DNA of 64,000 nucleotides from Bdellovibrionales bacterium GWA1_52_35 (GCA_001769805.1 MEPO01000034.1:1-64000); one strand, 5' to 3'. Shown: positions 52,395 through 62,319, counted from the first letter of the stretch. Translations and numbers: made by a program. The notes: generated by a model from the letters alone, not told the origin.

Positions 52395-55300
52395 TTGAAC
52401 CTCTTCTGAAATTTCAGATCCATGCCGTAGGATTTCTTTTGCTGGACATCAGGAGATTCATAGTTGTCCCAGACCCCGATGACGGAGAAGCCGGGGGTCA
52501 CATGGTACTCCGCATTCACTTCCTTGCGGTTGTTCGTGCCGAGGCCGACGGTGCTGCCATAAGAAAGATCGAGATTCTTTCCAATCTGCTTTTTGATCAC
52601 GATTTTGGGAGCGGCTGCGGTTTCACCCTGGGACTGAGGGCGGGTGATGCTGGTTCCCGTTTGGGAATCGACGGACTCGCCCAGTTGAATCTGGAATCCG
52701 GTCTTGCTGTGGACCTCGCGATTGAAATCCAGAGAGTGCAGCAGCAGGGAGGCGGCCTCTCCCTGCTCCACCAGGCTGCGATCCGTGGAACTGAGCCGCT
52801 TGGCTTCGTTGGGTGAGATGCCCATGGTGAGCAGCGATAGGATTTCGGATTCAGGCAGTACTGGATTGGAAGTCAACTCCGCACGCCAACTGCTGACCCG
52901 GCCGGAGGCATACAGCTGAATTTTCGTATTGTCGACATCGGTGCTGGCCGTCAGGTCGAACAAAGGATTGATGGTTGTGGGATTATCGAAATTGGCGTTT
53001 GCGGACTGGATCTGGAACGTCCGATTTTTAAAAATCATTTTGCCCTGGATCAGTCCTGCTGTACCGATGATCCGCGGGGTTTCAATCGTGTTGACGATAG
53101 TCACCTTTCCTTTGGCTTCCGCATCAAAAAGATCATTTTGGATGAAAATTCCCCGATCCGCGTGTGCATCGATCTGGAGTTTGAACTTCGGGTAACCGGT
53201 TTCGCTCTGGCTGGTGTGATGAGGCATGTATTGTGCCGATTTGAGGCCGCCTGCCTGCTTCTGCTGCATCACCTTTTCACGCAGGAGTCCGGAATCCACG
53301 GTAACGCCGCCTTTGATTAAATAAGGTACTTCATGCCCGCTGATATCCAGACCACCCGAAAGCTTCAGGTACTGAAAGGGATAAATTTTCAGTTTGGGGC
53401 CGCTGAGCTGCGCGTGAAGTGCCAACTCGGGGTAGCGATCTGCAAAGAGCTGGATGGAGCCGTCGATGCCCACGCGGCCACCCGCGAGGTCCGCTTCGAG
53501 GTTCTGCACGGTGACTGTGTTCTGCCGGAGCTGAAACATTCCAGTAATATTCTCAAAGGGGGATTCCACAGCCGCGATGCGAACCGAGCCGCTGTTCAAA
53601 ATAGTCTTGCCGATCACCTTGGGTTCGCGGATGAAGCCGCCGATCGCAAAGTCAAGCAGGGCCGTGCCGGAAGCCTGCGTAACGGTGGAAGTGAGGAACT
53701 CGGTTGCGGAAATATCAATTTCCCCGAGCAGACTTCCCTCAAGTTGAGTGTTGTTGCTGGTGAGATTCAGCCGCGCTTCGCCCTGATTCCCTTTCAGACC
53801 GAGATTTTTGAATTCAAAACTTCCGTCTCGAACCTTGATCTGCGTGGGGTGAAGGAGTTCAAACCGCGTATTGGACTTTCTGAGAAGAAATTCAGAAATG
53901 GCCAGATTACCTGAACCTCGATCCGCGGCAGCGGACCGGAAGGTCATGTTCATGGAACCGGAAACTCTGGCTTCAAGTTCCGGGTCCTGCGAAAGCATGG
54001 GATTCAGCAGCAGCAGTACCGGTGAGTAATCAAAATGTTTGAACTCACTCCGCACGAAACTTTCGTTACCTGGCTTGAAATCATAGCCCATTTCCAGTAT
54101 TCCCTGCCCGCCCAGCGCCGTACCTTTCGCCGAAACCATGCCCTCCGCTGTGGTGACTGACAACTGACTTGGCGCCAGGGGGGTGCCGCGGACCGAAAAA
54201 TCTGTCAAACTAAAGAAATTTTCCGATATTATTGTTCCGAAAACACCGCGCCCGGAACTGGAAATGGTGATTTTACCTCGCATGGGGACGTCCAGACGCG
54301 CGAAAAAATCCAGATCGGTCAGCACCAGCTGCTCGGTGCGGACATCCCAGTCCAGCTTGCGAAAGGGGTCGTAAGAGATACGGCCGAAGACTTTTCCAGA
54401 GCGTTTGCTCGCCATAAAATCGCCGAGATAATACGTACCTTCTTTGTAGCCGCCGGTAAGTGAAAGATTTTTGAACCGCTCTCCCATGTACTCCCAATCC
54501 GCTCCTGTTGTTTTGGCAAGTACTTTCAGTTTATCTATTCCCAGGCCGCCGGTGACATTGATGGTTCCGGTGAAGGCTCCGATCAGGCTGTTGGGAAACC
54601 ACCAGATGTCTTTGGTGAAAGCCTTCATGATCGTGCTGATGTCCTGTACGTAACCTCGTGCAATCTGAAATCCGAGATTGATGGAGTGGGCGGTGCCCAG
54701 ATCCAGGAAACCAGTTCCGACATAAGGGGTTTTGCCCTGCTCGAGATGGACGTTGGTGAAAAGCAGTTTTTGGTGGTCATCGTCCCAGGTGATTCGCCCT
54801 TTCAGCGATCCCAAATCCAGATTCAGGTATGAGGCGCGCTTGAGATCAGCGTCAAAATCGATCATCACCGCTGACGAGGGTCCATGAACAAAGGCATTCA
54901 ACGTGCCCTGACCTCGAATCGGGTTTTCTGCGATCTCGTGAAGGTCGGCGAGATCGATCGGACCCGAGGCCTGAAGGTCGTAATTGGAATGGGAATCAAT
55001 CGTTCCGTTGAGGTGCAGCTTTGAATGCGCAAGGGTGAGCTCCATGTTCAGCGGTCTGACTCCCGCAGAATCGATGAGCAGTTCGCCCGCTAGCCGGATC
55101 GGTCCTGGAATACTGAGTATCTTGTGAAGTTGCCGGGTCTGTTTGTGGCGCTGGTTGTCGAGCTGCAGGTGATCCATGGTGAGATCACTCTTCGTGTGCA
55201 GGCTCCAGGGGCTTTGTCCCCGGGCACCAGTATAATTGAGAAGTACCGTTCCGGTGAGTCGCAGGTCGAGGGGGTAGAGATCTTCGAGTGCTGGTATCGC

Positions 55301-56479
55301 CAGCCAGTGCAGATGAGCGTGCTCCAGCCGGACGGGAATCGTGAGCTCGCGGATGCTATCGAGCGGGATTTTGAAGGAGCCGGTTTCAATTCTGCCGCCG
55401 AGGCCAGGCTTGCCGCCCGCACGCGGTGTCTCAGTCGAGGTGATAACAGCACGACCAACCGAGATTTCCCCGCCTCGGGTGTTCGGAGCCCAGGATACTT
55501 CTGCTTCCACCTGGTCCGCTGACCAGTTTTGATAATAGGCCCGCTGGATCAGAAGTTTGCCTTGAGTATGGAGGGTGCGGGTGAGGTCCACCAGATTTCC
55601 AAGTGCTTTGCCTTCGAAGCTGAGATCGCCCTGTATCTTGTGTGCTGACGAACCGCTTTTGAGATAACCGGCCAGAACATTCAAAGGACCCTTGAGTTTA
55701 ACGGCGGCGTCCAGCTTGAGGTCGCTCTGCTGAAGGATGTTGCCGCGTATTTTACCACTCGTTTTAAGCTCGATGCCCTTGTCCAAAACGGCAAATTCCT
55801 CGACGTTCACACCCTCGGCATTCACACGGGCAGCTCCGCGGATTTGCTCCAGGTAGGCGGGAATCGGCCAGCCTTTTGGAAAGGTGCCGCGGACGTCCCG
55901 TATTTCAAAAACCGTGTCGTAGCCGATTCCCGATTTACTCGCCCACTGTCCAAGACGCAGTGAATGGGCGGTCAATTCGAGTGAAACGGCGGGCTCGGCG
56001 AAGGTAATGTTCAGGTGCGTGTCCCGCAGGGCAACCGCTTCCGCGCGGACTTGCAGCAGCTCATCCCATCTCAAATTGAAGGGGCGGTGTTTTTTTTTGA
56101 CTGTCTCGGGAGCTTTGCCGAAGGCCAGGCGGACATCACCGTTCACGACGGTGACTTCATGAATCCGGATATTCCCGGAAAACATCTGGAATGGCCGAAA
56201 GCTGAGATCCAGGCCCTCGGCGATGAGCGAAGACCCAGGCGGCAGTCCGGCAATGTTCCGGCTCGTGACGACAATCCGCGGATTGCGGATGGAAATACCC
56301 GGGGGGAAAAGTTTTACGGCGAACTCCGAAAAATCGCCCTCGATGCCGATGTCAGCCGGAAGATATTTGGCAGCGGTCCGCTTGACGATGTTGGCGAAAG
56401 GCCGGCTCTGGATAAACCCGATCATGGTCGAAACCAGAACTGTCATGACGATGATGAAAACAACGAAAGGCTTTTTCAA
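52391..56479 (-). CDS. tamB: TamB-like AsmA-superfamily translocation/assembly protein
   Basis: 1362 aa. It starts with TTG at 56479, overlapping the TPR stop as TTGA. An N-terminal membrane anchor (KKPFVVFIIVMTVLVSTMIGFI) is followed by a very long beta-rich periplasmic part with repeated short strands (such as GTGFLDLGTAHSINLGF and GGLGIDKLKVLAKTTG), the beta-taco fold of bridge-like lipid carriers. The DUF490 C-terminus is seen in LSYGSTVGLGTNNRKEVNAEYHV and YESPDVQQKKSYGMDLKFQKRF. TamB-type proteins carry phospholipids to the outer membrane. The Omp85 gene directly follows. Confidence 0.92.
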   Translation of the reverse strand: MKKPFVVFIIVMTVLVSTMIGFIQSRPFANIVKRTAAKYLPADIGIEGDFSEFAVKLFPPGISIRNPRIVVTSRNIAGLPPGSSLIAEGLDLSFRPFQMFSGNIRIHEVTVVNGDVRLAFGKAPETVKKKHRPFNLRWDELLQVRAEAVALRDTHLNITFAEPAVSLELTAHSLRLGQWASKSGIGYDTVFEIRDVRGTFPKGWPIPAYLEQIRGAARVNAEGVNVEEFAVLDKGIELKTSGKIRGNILQQSDLKLDAAVKLKGPLNVLAGYLKSGSSAHKIQGDLSFEGKALGNLVDLTRTLHTQGKLLIQRAYYQNWSADQVEAEVSWAPNTRGGEISVGRAVITSTETPRAGGKPGLGGRIETGSFKIPLDSIRELTIPVRLEHAHLHWLAIPALEDLYPLDLRLTGTVLLNYTGARGQSPWSLHTKSDLTMDHLQLDNQRHKQTRQLHKILSIPGPIRLAGELLIDSAGVRPLNMELTLAHSKLHLNGTIDSHSNYDLQASGPIDLADLHEIAENPIRGQGTLNAFVHGPSSAVMIDFDADLKRASYLNLDLGSLKGRITWDDDHQKLLFTNVHLEQGKTPYVGTGFLDLGTAHSINLGFQIARGYVQDISTIMKAFTKDIWWFPNSLIGAFTGTINVTGGLGIDKLKVLAKTTGADWEYMGERFKNLSLTGGYKEGTYYLGDFMASKRSGKVFGRISYDPFRKLDWDVRTEQLVLTDLDFFARLDVPMRGKITISSSGRGVFGTIISENFFSLTDFSVRGTPLAPSQLSVTTAEGMVSAKGTALGGQGILEMGYDFKPGNESFVRSEFKHFDYSPVLLLLNPMLSQDPELEARVSGSMNMTFRSAAADRGSGNLAISEFLLRKSNTRFELLHPTQIKVRDGSFEFKNLGLKGNQGEARLNLTSNNTQLEGSLLGEIDISATEFLTSTVTQASGTALLDFAIGGFIREPKVIGKTILNSGSVRIAAVESPFENITGMFQLRQNTVTVQNLEADLAGGRVGIDGSIQLFADRYPELALHAQLSGPKLKIYPFQYLKLSGGLDISGHEVPYLIKGGVTVDSGLLREKVMQQKQAGGLKSAQYMPHHTSQSETGYPKFKLQIDAHADRGIFIQNDLFDAEAKGKVTIVNTIETPRIIGTAGLIQGKMIFKNRTFQIQSANANFDNPTTINPLFDLTASTDVDNTKIQLYASGRVSSWRAELTSNPVLPESEILSLLTMGISPNEAKRLSSTDRSLVEQGEAASLLLHSLDFNREVHSKTGFQIQLGESVDSQTGTSITRPQSQGETAAAPKIVIKKQIGKNLDLSYGSTVGLGTNNRKEVNAEYHVTPGFSVIGVWDNYESPDVQQKKSYGMDLKFQKRFK

Positions 56480-57333
56480 CGGGGTTTCCGAAGCTTGAGG
56501 CGCTCGGGTACATCCCGGTAATGGGGATCCAGAGCTGCGGTTTTCTTGTACCAGTTCAGCGCTTCTTGCGGCTTCTCCATGGCATCAAGCGCACGGGCCA
56601 TCAGATAAAAAAGTTCCGTTTTATTCGCCTTGGGGATCTCCGGATCATTGATCACTGACTGCAGGCTCATCACTGCCTCAAATGGTTTTTGATCCAGGAT
56701 CTGCGCGAAAGCATGCAGGGCGATGCCCGAGACCATCCGCGGATCAGCGCACTCTCCCCAGCCTTGCGCCGCAGTTTTAAAGAGCAGGCTTGCGAGTTCA
56801 AAAAGCCCGGTTTCCAGAAAGCCAATTCCGAGATCGACCCGGTCCTGCGGTGATGCGCCCGAAAGCTCCTTTTCCATTTTGCGGCAGAAGGCGTCCATAT
56901 CGGATCTGTCGGTGAACAGTGAGGGGCTGGCTGAAACACCCAGATTCAGTTCACGATCCAGCTTTTCCAGGAGTTCGTGGCCATTGATGCTGCTGATATC
57001 AATTTCTTCGCGGTCAGGATTTGAACGGTAGATTTTTCGTGAACGCTCCTGATTGAAAATCTGCTGAAGTTCCTTGCTGTGAATTTCCTTGAGCAGTTCC
57101 GTGGCCGCATTGAATTTGGAGTCACGGGTGAGAACCTGATGAACGAGTTTTTTGGCTTCTTCGAGCATGCCTTCGCCCACCAGAATTTTCGCACTTTCGA
57201 AAAGGCTCTGGATACTTTCAGGCTCGAAGCTGGGTACAAGCAATTGTGCATGGGGATCCTGCTCAAGCAGATCCTCGCCCATGTCGATACGAGTCCCCTC
57301 AGATTCGGGAAAAGAATTTTTTTCGTCGGTCAC
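56476..57333 (-). CDS. TPR-repeat protein upstream of tamB
   Basis: 285 aa from a GTG at 57333 (an ATG at 57282 is an alternative). An acidic N-terminus is followed by helical repeats. TPR-like units are seen at IQSLFESAKILVGEGMLEEAKKLVHQVLTRDSKFNAATELL and near the end at FYLMARALDAMEKPQEALNWYKKTAALDPHYRDVP. There is no signal peptide, so it probably acts in the cytoplasm. It lies between accC and tamB with overlaps or 12 nt gaps and is presumably part of the efp-accBC transcript. Function unknown. Confidence 0.78.
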   Translation of the reverse strand: MTDEKNSFPESEGTRIDMGEDLLEQDPHAQLLVPSFEPESIQSLFESAKILVGEGMLEEAKKLVHQVLTRDSKFNAATELLKEIHSKELQQIFNQERSRKIYRSNPDREEIDISSINGHELLEKLDRELNLGVSASPSLFTDRSDMDAFCRKMEKELSGASPQDRVDLGIGFLETGLFELASLLFKTAAQGWGECADPRMVSGIALHAFAQILDQKPFEAVMSLQSVINDPEIPKANKTELFYLMARALDAMEKPQEALNWYKKTAALDPHYRDVPERLKLRKPR

Positions 57334-57345
57334 AACTAATTAATT

Positions 57346-58707
57346 TTACTCATTTTTCGAAAGAAACTCTTCCAAAAAATGCGTATCGTAATCAGAGTCC
57401 GCGAATTTTCTGCTCGCAAGGATTCGTCGCTGAAACGGAATGTTGGTTTTGATGCCTTCGACGGCAAATTCGTCAAGTGCTTGACGCATTTTGGCGATCG
57501 CGTCAGTGCGGGTCGGTGCATGAACGATCAGCTTGCCGATCATTGAATCGTAAAACGGCAGAACCTTGTAGAGATCATAGACGAACGAATCCACGCGAAC
57601 TCCAAAGCCGCCGGGCAGGTGAAAGGCGGTGATGGTACCGGGCGAGGGCGCCATCCGTTCGGGATCCTCGGCGTTGATGCGGCACTCGATCGCGTGCCCC
57701 TGGATTTTGATGTCGCTTTGCTTGAGCTTGAGGACTTTCCCCGCAGCCGCACGGATTTGCTCCTTGACGAGATCCAGGCCCGTGATCATTTCGGTGACCG
57801 GGTGCTCGACCTGGATCCGGGTATTCATCTCCATGAAATAGAAATTGCGCTTTTCATCCACGAGGAATTCAACGGTTCCGACATTCTCGTAATCGATCGC
57901 GGCACAGAGCTTCAGAGCGGCTTTGCTCATAGCCTCGCGGAGCTTGTCGGTCATGATCGGACTGGGACTTTCTTCGAGCAGCTTCTGGTGACGGCGCTGG
58001 ATCGTGCAATCACGCTCGCCCAGCGTGACCCGGTTTCCGTGCTTGTCGCAGAGGACCTGGATTTCCACATGCCGGGGGTGCTCACAATATTTTTCGACAT
58101 ACATCGCGGGATTGCCGAAGGCGGCGCCCGCTTCCGAACTTGCGCGATCAAAAGAGGCCTGAAGCTCCTTGGCGCTGTAGACGACGTGAATACCTTTGCC
58201 ACCGCCGCCCGCGGCTGCCTTCAAGATGACAGGATAGCCGATTTCCTCGGCGGCCACCAAGGCAGCCTCCATTCCCGGCACGGCTGAAACCGTTCCCGGA
58301 AGCATCGGAACGCCGGCAACTTTGGCGAGCGCGCGAGCGCGGGTTTTCTCACCCATGTCAACAATATTTTCGGGCGAAGGTCCGATGAACGTGATGTCAC
58401 ATTCCCGGCATAAACGCGCAAATTCCGCGTTTTCCGAGAGAAATCCGTAACCGGGATGGATCGCGTCGGCACCCGTGATGTCGGCGGCCGTCAGGATGTT
58501 TGCGATGTTCAGATAGCTGAGCTTGGAACGGGGCGGGCCGATGCAAACGGCTTCATCCGCAAGTTTCACATGCAGGGAATGCACGTCCGCCGTGGAGTAA
58601 ACGGCTACCGTCTGAATTCCCATTTCCCGGCACGCACGAATCACCCGCAGGGCGATTTCACCACGATTGGCGATCAGGACTTTCTTGAACAGAGGCGATG
58701 AGCCCAT
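57346..58707 (-). CDS. accC: Acetyl-CoA carboxylase, biotin carboxylase subunit
   Basis: 453 aa. It carboxylates biotin on BCCP with ATP and bicarbonate, the first step of fatty acid synthesis. ATP-grasp features are KVLIANRGEIALRVIRACREMG, HPGYGFLSENAEFA, KAAAGGGGKGIHVV, the conserved ERDCTIQRRHQKLLEESPS, and MEMNTRIQVEHPVTEMITG. It lies 7 nt after accB. Confidence 0.98.
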   Translation of the reverse strand: MGSSPLFKKVLIANRGEIALRVIRACREMGIQTVAVYSTADVHSLHVKLADEAVCIGPPRSKLSYLNIANILTAADITGADAIHPGYGFLSENAEFARLCRECDITFIGPSPENIVDMGEKTRARALAKVAGVPMLPGTVSAVPGMEAALVAAEEIGYPVILKAAAGGGGKGIHVVYSAKELQASFDRASSEAGAAFGNPAMYVEKYCEHPRHVEIQVLCDKHGNRVTLGERDCTIQRRHQKLLEESPSPIMTDKLREAMSKAALKLCAAIDYENVGTVEFLVDEKRNFYFMEMNTRIQVEHPVTEMITGLDLVKEQIRAAAGKVLKLKQSDIKIQGHAIECRINAEDPERMAPSPGTITAFHLPGGFGVRVDSFVYDLYKVLPFYDSMIGKLIVHAPTRTDAIAKMRQALDEFAVEGIKTNIPFQRRILASRKFADSDYDTHFLEEFLSKNE

Positions 58708-58714
58708 GAGGTTC

Positions 58715-59221
58715 TCAGTTCGTTTCGATCACGAAAAGGGGTTCGCCAAATTCCACCGGCTGACCGTTCTCCACGAGAATCGAGATCACCTTGCCGGAGA
58801 TTTCAGCTTCAATTTCGTTCATGAGCTTCATTGCTTCGATGATGCACAGAACGTCGCCTTTTTTGATCATCTGTCCTTCCCGCGCATAAGGTTCCGCGGT
58901 TGGAGCGGGGGCCCGATAAAAAGTGCCCACAAAAGGCGAGGTGACCTGCTTCTGGTTTGCCGAAAGGGCCGGAGCGACGTCTGCGGTCGCCACCGCTGGG
59001 GCCGCCGGTGCTGCAAACTGATGAGTGATATGCTGGGGTCCGGCGAAGGCGGGAGTCAGCGCGGAGCGAAGGCGTAGCTTCTCACCGCGTCTTTCCCATT
59101 CCAATTCTGCGATCTGGTTGCGAGCCATGAGTTGACACAGCTTTTCGAGGCGTCGCAATTCCTTCTGGTCTGAATCGTCAACCGAGCTTGCTCCTGCAGC
59201 AGTTTTGGGCTTGATTCTCAT
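58715..59221 (-). CDS. accB: Acetyl-CoA carboxylase biotin carboxyl carrier protein
   Basis: 168 aa. The N-terminal helical part interacts with AccC, an Ala/Pro-rich linker follows, and the biotinyl domain carries the acceptor Lys in [14 protein letters not shown]. The thumb region is [21 protein letters not shown]. It lies 2 nt after efp in an efp-accB-accC cluster, a common arrangement. Confidence 0.98.
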   Translation of the reverse strand: MRIKPKTAAGASSVDDSDQKELRRLEKLCQLMARNQIAELEWERRGEKLRLRSALTPAFAGPQHITHQFAAPAAPAVATADVAPALSANQKQVTSPFVGTFYRAPAPTAEPYAREGQMIKKGDVLCIIEAMKLMNEIEAEISGKVISILVENGQPVEFGEPLFVIETN

Positions 59222-59223
59222 GT

Positions 59224-59784
59224 TTATTTGTTCGCCTTTTCTACGTAGCTGTAATCACGGGTGTCTACCTTGAGAACATCGCCTTCTTTGATATGGAAAG
59301 GAACTTGAATGACGGCGCCGGTTTCAAGGGTGGCGGGCTTGGTTCCACCGACCGTGTCGCCTTTGAAGGCACCCGTGGTTTCCGTCACCTTGAGATTGAC
59401 AAAAGTGGGCAGTTCAACGCCAATTGGCCGCTCATTGAAGTACATCACCTGGATGACGAGGCTTTCCTGCAAGAAGTCCTTGCCGGATCCAAGCTGGTCA
59501 GCTGTCAGCGCGACTTGTTCGTAATTCGCATTGTTCATGAAATGGTACCCTTCTGCATCGTGGAAGAGGTATTGCATTTCCTTCTGCTCGGTATTGGCGC
59601 GATCCAGCTTATCGCCGGAGGTGATCGTACGTTCGATCACGTTCTGGTTCAGCATGTTCTTAAGTTTGGTGCGTGTGAAGGCGCGCCCTTTGCCGGGGCT
59701 GACGTGTTGGAAATCAATGATTTCAAACGGGACGCCTTCGAGTTCTACCTTGAGACCTTTGCGAAACTGATTGGTTGCGTACAT
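59224..59784 (-). CDS. efp: Translation elongation factor P
   Basis: 186 aa from ATG 59784. It binds stalled ribosomes and promotes proline-proline bond formation. Domain I has SPGKGRAF, whose Lys is the modified residue in many EF-P proteins; no epmA, epmB or other modifier gene is in the window. Domains II and III follow ([27 protein letters not shown], then [24 protein letters not shown]). There is no Shine-Dalgarno. A TTGACA promoter element abuts the gene, with a 3-copy repeat upstream. Confidence 0.96.
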   Translation of the reverse strand: MYATNQFRKGLKVELEGVPFEIIDFQHVSPGKGRAFTRTKLKNMLNQNVIERTITSGDKLDRANTEQKEMQYLFHDAEGYHFMNNANYEQVALTADQLGSGKDFLQESLVIQVMYFNERPIGVELPTFVNLKVTETTGAFKGDTVGGTKPATLETGAVIQVPFHIKEGDVLKVDTRDYSYVEKANK

Positions 59785-59790
59785 GCAGCA

Positions 59791-59819
59791 TAAGTATCCG
59801 AGGCTGCTTTCGCTGTCAA
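59791..59819 (-). promoter_or_regulatory. Promoter abutting efp (predicted leaderless)
   Basis: A perfect TTGACA (59819-59814) on the minus strand is followed at 15 nt by GATACT (59798-59793) or at 17 nt by TACTTA (59796-59791). The efp ATG begins at 59784, so the predicted leader is 0-2 nt. No Shine-Dalgarno is present. Confidence 0.55.
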
Positions 59820-59822
59820 CGG

Positions 59823-59853
59823 CCGGAATCAACCGGAATCAAAACGGAATCAA
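59823..59853. repeat. Three CGGAATCAA direct repeats upstream of the efp promoter
   Basis: CGGAATCAA occurs at 59824-59832, 59834-59842 and 59845-59853, spaced 10 and 11 bp. The array ends 4 bp from the efp -35 element and occupies the gap to the upstream TPR gene. Helical phasing would suit an activator or polymerase alpha-subunit contact; tandem slippage is the simpler alternative. Confidence 0.6.
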
Positions 59854-59857
59854 GTGT

Positions 59858-60460
59858 TTAGGTGCGGAGCGTCTTATAACGTTCCACCTTTTGAAGCAGG
59901 CTCTGCAGGAATTCTATTCGGGCAATCCAGCGGCGCTTGTGGAGTTCGGGATCTTCGTTGATCGCAGAATTTGCGGGTTTTTCAGCGTAATCTCCCCATT
60001 CGGTCCCCGGGTCAGTCCGAAGTACGAGCGTTCCCTGCTGGTAGGCCTGAGCCTCGAGTTCCTGGACCACTCTTGAGGTTTCGTTGTCTTGCGGGGCAAA
60101 ATAAAGCAGCATTTTATAAGCGCTCAGCGCTTCGGCAACCCGCCCGAGCATCAGGCAGGATTCGCCCATGAGTCTTTGTGCGACGAGGTTGTCGGGGACG
60201 TCCTGAACAACGGTTTTGAGCTCCTCGACAACTTCGGCGTAAAGTTTCAGGTCAAACAGTGCCCGGGCCAGAGCAACGCGTCCTCCGGCAAATCCGGGGT
60301 GGATTCGGAGGCCTTCGCGTGCGATATCAACTGCTTCATTCACTAGGCCGGCTTTCCGATAGGCTTCGGCCAGCGGTGCAAAAACCCGCGACGTGGGATC
60401 TTCCTGATATTTTTTCAGGTAAGTATGGATCAGGGGATGATAGGGCGTCGGTTTGGCCAT
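59858..60460 (-). CDS. TPR-repeat protein downstream of pilQ
   Basis: 200 aa. Tandem TPR units are seen at FAPLAEAYRKAGLVNEAVDIAREGLRIHPGFAG, ARALFDLKLYAEVVEELKTVVQDVPDNLV, and RLMGESCLMLGRVAEALSAYKMLLYFAPQDNE. The C-terminal third is non-repetitive. No signal peptide is seen. It is 2 nt after pilQ, so it is likely part of the pil operon and may be a scaffold for assembly. Not a recognised Pil protein. Confidence 0.78.
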   Translation of the reverse strand: MAKPTPYHPLIHTYLKKYQEDPTSRVFAPLAEAYRKAGLVNEAVDIAREGLRIHPGFAGGRVALARALFDLKLYAEVVEELKTVVQDVPDNLVAQRLMGESCLMLGRVAEALSAYKMLLYFAPQDNETSRVVQELEAQAYQQGTLVLRTDPGTEWGDYAEKPANSAINEDPELHKRRWIARIEFLQSLLQKVERYKTLRT

Positions 60461-60462
60461 GG

Positions 60463-62316
60463 TCAGGTGTTGTTCTGGATCATGCCAGCTTCTTTGGGAT
60501 TCAAGATTCGAGGTGTGATGAAGATGAACAACTCTGATTTCGAGGCGGAGGTGTTGTCGTTTCCGAAGAGCCAGCCCAGAAGCGGGAGCTTGCGAAGGAA
60601 GGGGAAGCCGGAACTTGAGTCATTAGTGGTCATTGAATAAATTCCGCCGATACTCAGAGTGGTGCCGCTTTCGACCAGGACCTGGGTATTGATACTCCGG
60701 TTGCCGATACCGCTCTGGCCACCGCCGAGCGAAACCGGAACGTCGCGTGCGATTGCAAGGGTCATCAGAACGCTTCCATCGTTCGTGACGGTCGGCGTGA
60801 CATTGAGACTCAGGTTGGCCTGCTGAACGGAAACACCTGTCGAGGTTCCGACGCCTACCGTGGTGGTAGTCACCGGAACCAGTACTGGCGTGCCCTGAAC
60901 AATGGTTGCGGTCCCTTTGTTGAGTACGACCGTCTTGGGTGAAGAGATGACCTTGAGCTGGTTTTCAGTCTCTCCCATTGTGAGAACTGCATTGAGTCGC
61001 AGGTTGTTCGTAAACATGCTGAAATCAGGTGAAAACGCGAAAGTACCGCCGCCGGCGGACTGGGTTCCCACCGCTGTTCCACTGGCGAAAACCCCGGGTG
61101 AGCCGAGCAGGGGATTGATCGGATTGGCGCCATTGAAGCTCGCGAGGTGGGGGGCAGGATTCAGCATGTTGCTCAGACCGATATTTCCTGAAATATTCTT
61201 GGCGAAAGATTCGGTTGCCTCGACCACCTTGGCTTCGATCATCACTTGTGGCGTCTGGGTATCGAGCATCTCGATGAGCTTTTTTATTTTTTCGATATTG
61301 TCGACCGTGTCCCGGACGAGAATGCTGTTGGTCCGCTCGTCAACCTGGACAACCGTATCCGTCGTGGCGGTGCCGCCGGCCTGGGCGACTGCAAATTTAC
61401 TAAGAACTATCTGCAAATCGGCCAATTTTGCATAGCTGATGGGGAACATCCGGGTGACCCGGGGGGCCGCGGATTGCGCAGCCTGACTGGCTTTGATTTG
61501 TTCCGTTTTTTCGGTTGTGAGATTGGTCAGGGTGGTGATGCGCAGGACGTTGTTGTTGCGTTCTGCCCCCAGACGCATCGTGGTCAGGACGATTTCCAGC
61601 GCCTGATCCCAGGGGACATCGGTCAGGGAAAGGGTGAGTTTTCCCTTCACGTCATCGGTCAGAACGATATTGAATCCGCTGGCTTCACCGATGAGCCGCA
61701 GCACATCGGCGACATCCACGTCCCGGACATTCATTGAAATCGGCTTGCCTGAGAAGTTCTTGCTTGTCTGGCTTTCAGAAAACTCATCCAACCGGGTTTT
61801 AGGAGCGGCGGAAAATTCCGATGTGATGGGCGGTTCACTGTTCGCAACCGCTTCGGGGGTATCGGTGAAAGGCTGCTCTGTGGCTGGCGGGGCAGCCGGG
61901 AACGCCTCGGCCGAGTTGCCGGTTCCCGACGGAATGGAGACTTTGAGCGAATTTCCTTCCGCTGTGACTTCGGCGGCAACGAACTCTCGGAGCTGCACCA
62001 CAATGCGGACCGTGTTGGCCTGGCCCGGGACTTCATAGGGGCTGATCAGGCTTACCTTGCTTTTGAAGGAGGAGGTGTCGATCTTCCGGGTCAGGGATTT
62101 CGGGATCTGAGCGTCCGTGATTTCGATTACGAATTGCCGGTCGGGTTCATTGTTTTCCTGCTGCCAGCTCAGCGGACTGTCGCCCGTGATCGTAATAATA
62201 TTCGGATCAGTCGTTCCGTTGAATTTGATGTCGGTGATCTTGGCCGGGGCAGCAAAAGCATTAGTCTGGGCAAGATAGACGACAAGACTTGCAGCTGCGA
62301 TCAGATTGTTCTTCAT
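60463..62316 (-). CDS. pilQ: Type IV pilus secretin PilQ
   Basis: 617 aa. Signal peptide AAASLVVYLAQTNAFA. An AMIN-like peptidoglycan-binding domain (~25-130) leads to the secretin N0/STN domain (SMNVRDVDVADVLRLIGEASGFNIVLTDDVKGKLTLSLTDVPWDQALEIVL), an N1 domain, and the secretin core (QVMIEAKVVEATESFAKNISG, VQGTPVLVPV, VLVESGTTLSIGGIY, SELFIFITPRIL). It forms the outer-membrane pore for pilus passage. It follows pilP by 3 nt. Confidence 0.97.
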   Translation of the reverse strand: MKNNLIAAASLVVYLAQTNAFAAPAKITDIKFNGTTDPNIITITGDSPLSWQQENNEPDRQFVIEITDAQIPKSLTRKIDTSSFKSKVSLISPYEVPGQANTVRIVVQLREFVAAEVTAEGNSLKVSIPSGTGNSAEAFPAAPPATEQPFTDTPEAVANSEPPITSEFSAAPKTRLDEFSESQTSKNFSGKPISMNVRDVDVADVLRLIGEASGFNIVLTDDVKGKLTLSLTDVPWDQALEIVLTTMRLGAERNNNVLRITTLTNLTTEKTEQIKASQAAQSAAPRVTRMFPISYAKLADLQIVLSKFAVAQAGGTATTDTVVQVDERTNSILVRDTVDNIEKIKKLIEMLDTQTPQVMIEAKVVEATESFAKNISGNIGLSNMLNPAPHLASFNGANPINPLLGSPGVFASGTAVGTQSAGGGTFAFSPDFSMFTNNLRLNAVLTMGETENQLKVISSPKTVVLNKGTATIVQGTPVLVPVTTTTVGVGTSTGVSVQQANLSLNVTPTVTNDGSVLMTLAIARDVPVSLGGGQSGIGNRSINTQVLVESGTTLSIGGIYSMTTNDSSSGFPFLRKLPLLGWLFGNDNTSASKSELFIFITPRILNPKEAGMIQNNT

Positions 62317-62319
62317 GAA

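Noticed and set aside
59823-59853. CRISPR-like array
   Set aside because: The three CGGAATCAA units are only 9 bp with 1-2 bp between them; no spacers or cas genes exist in the window.
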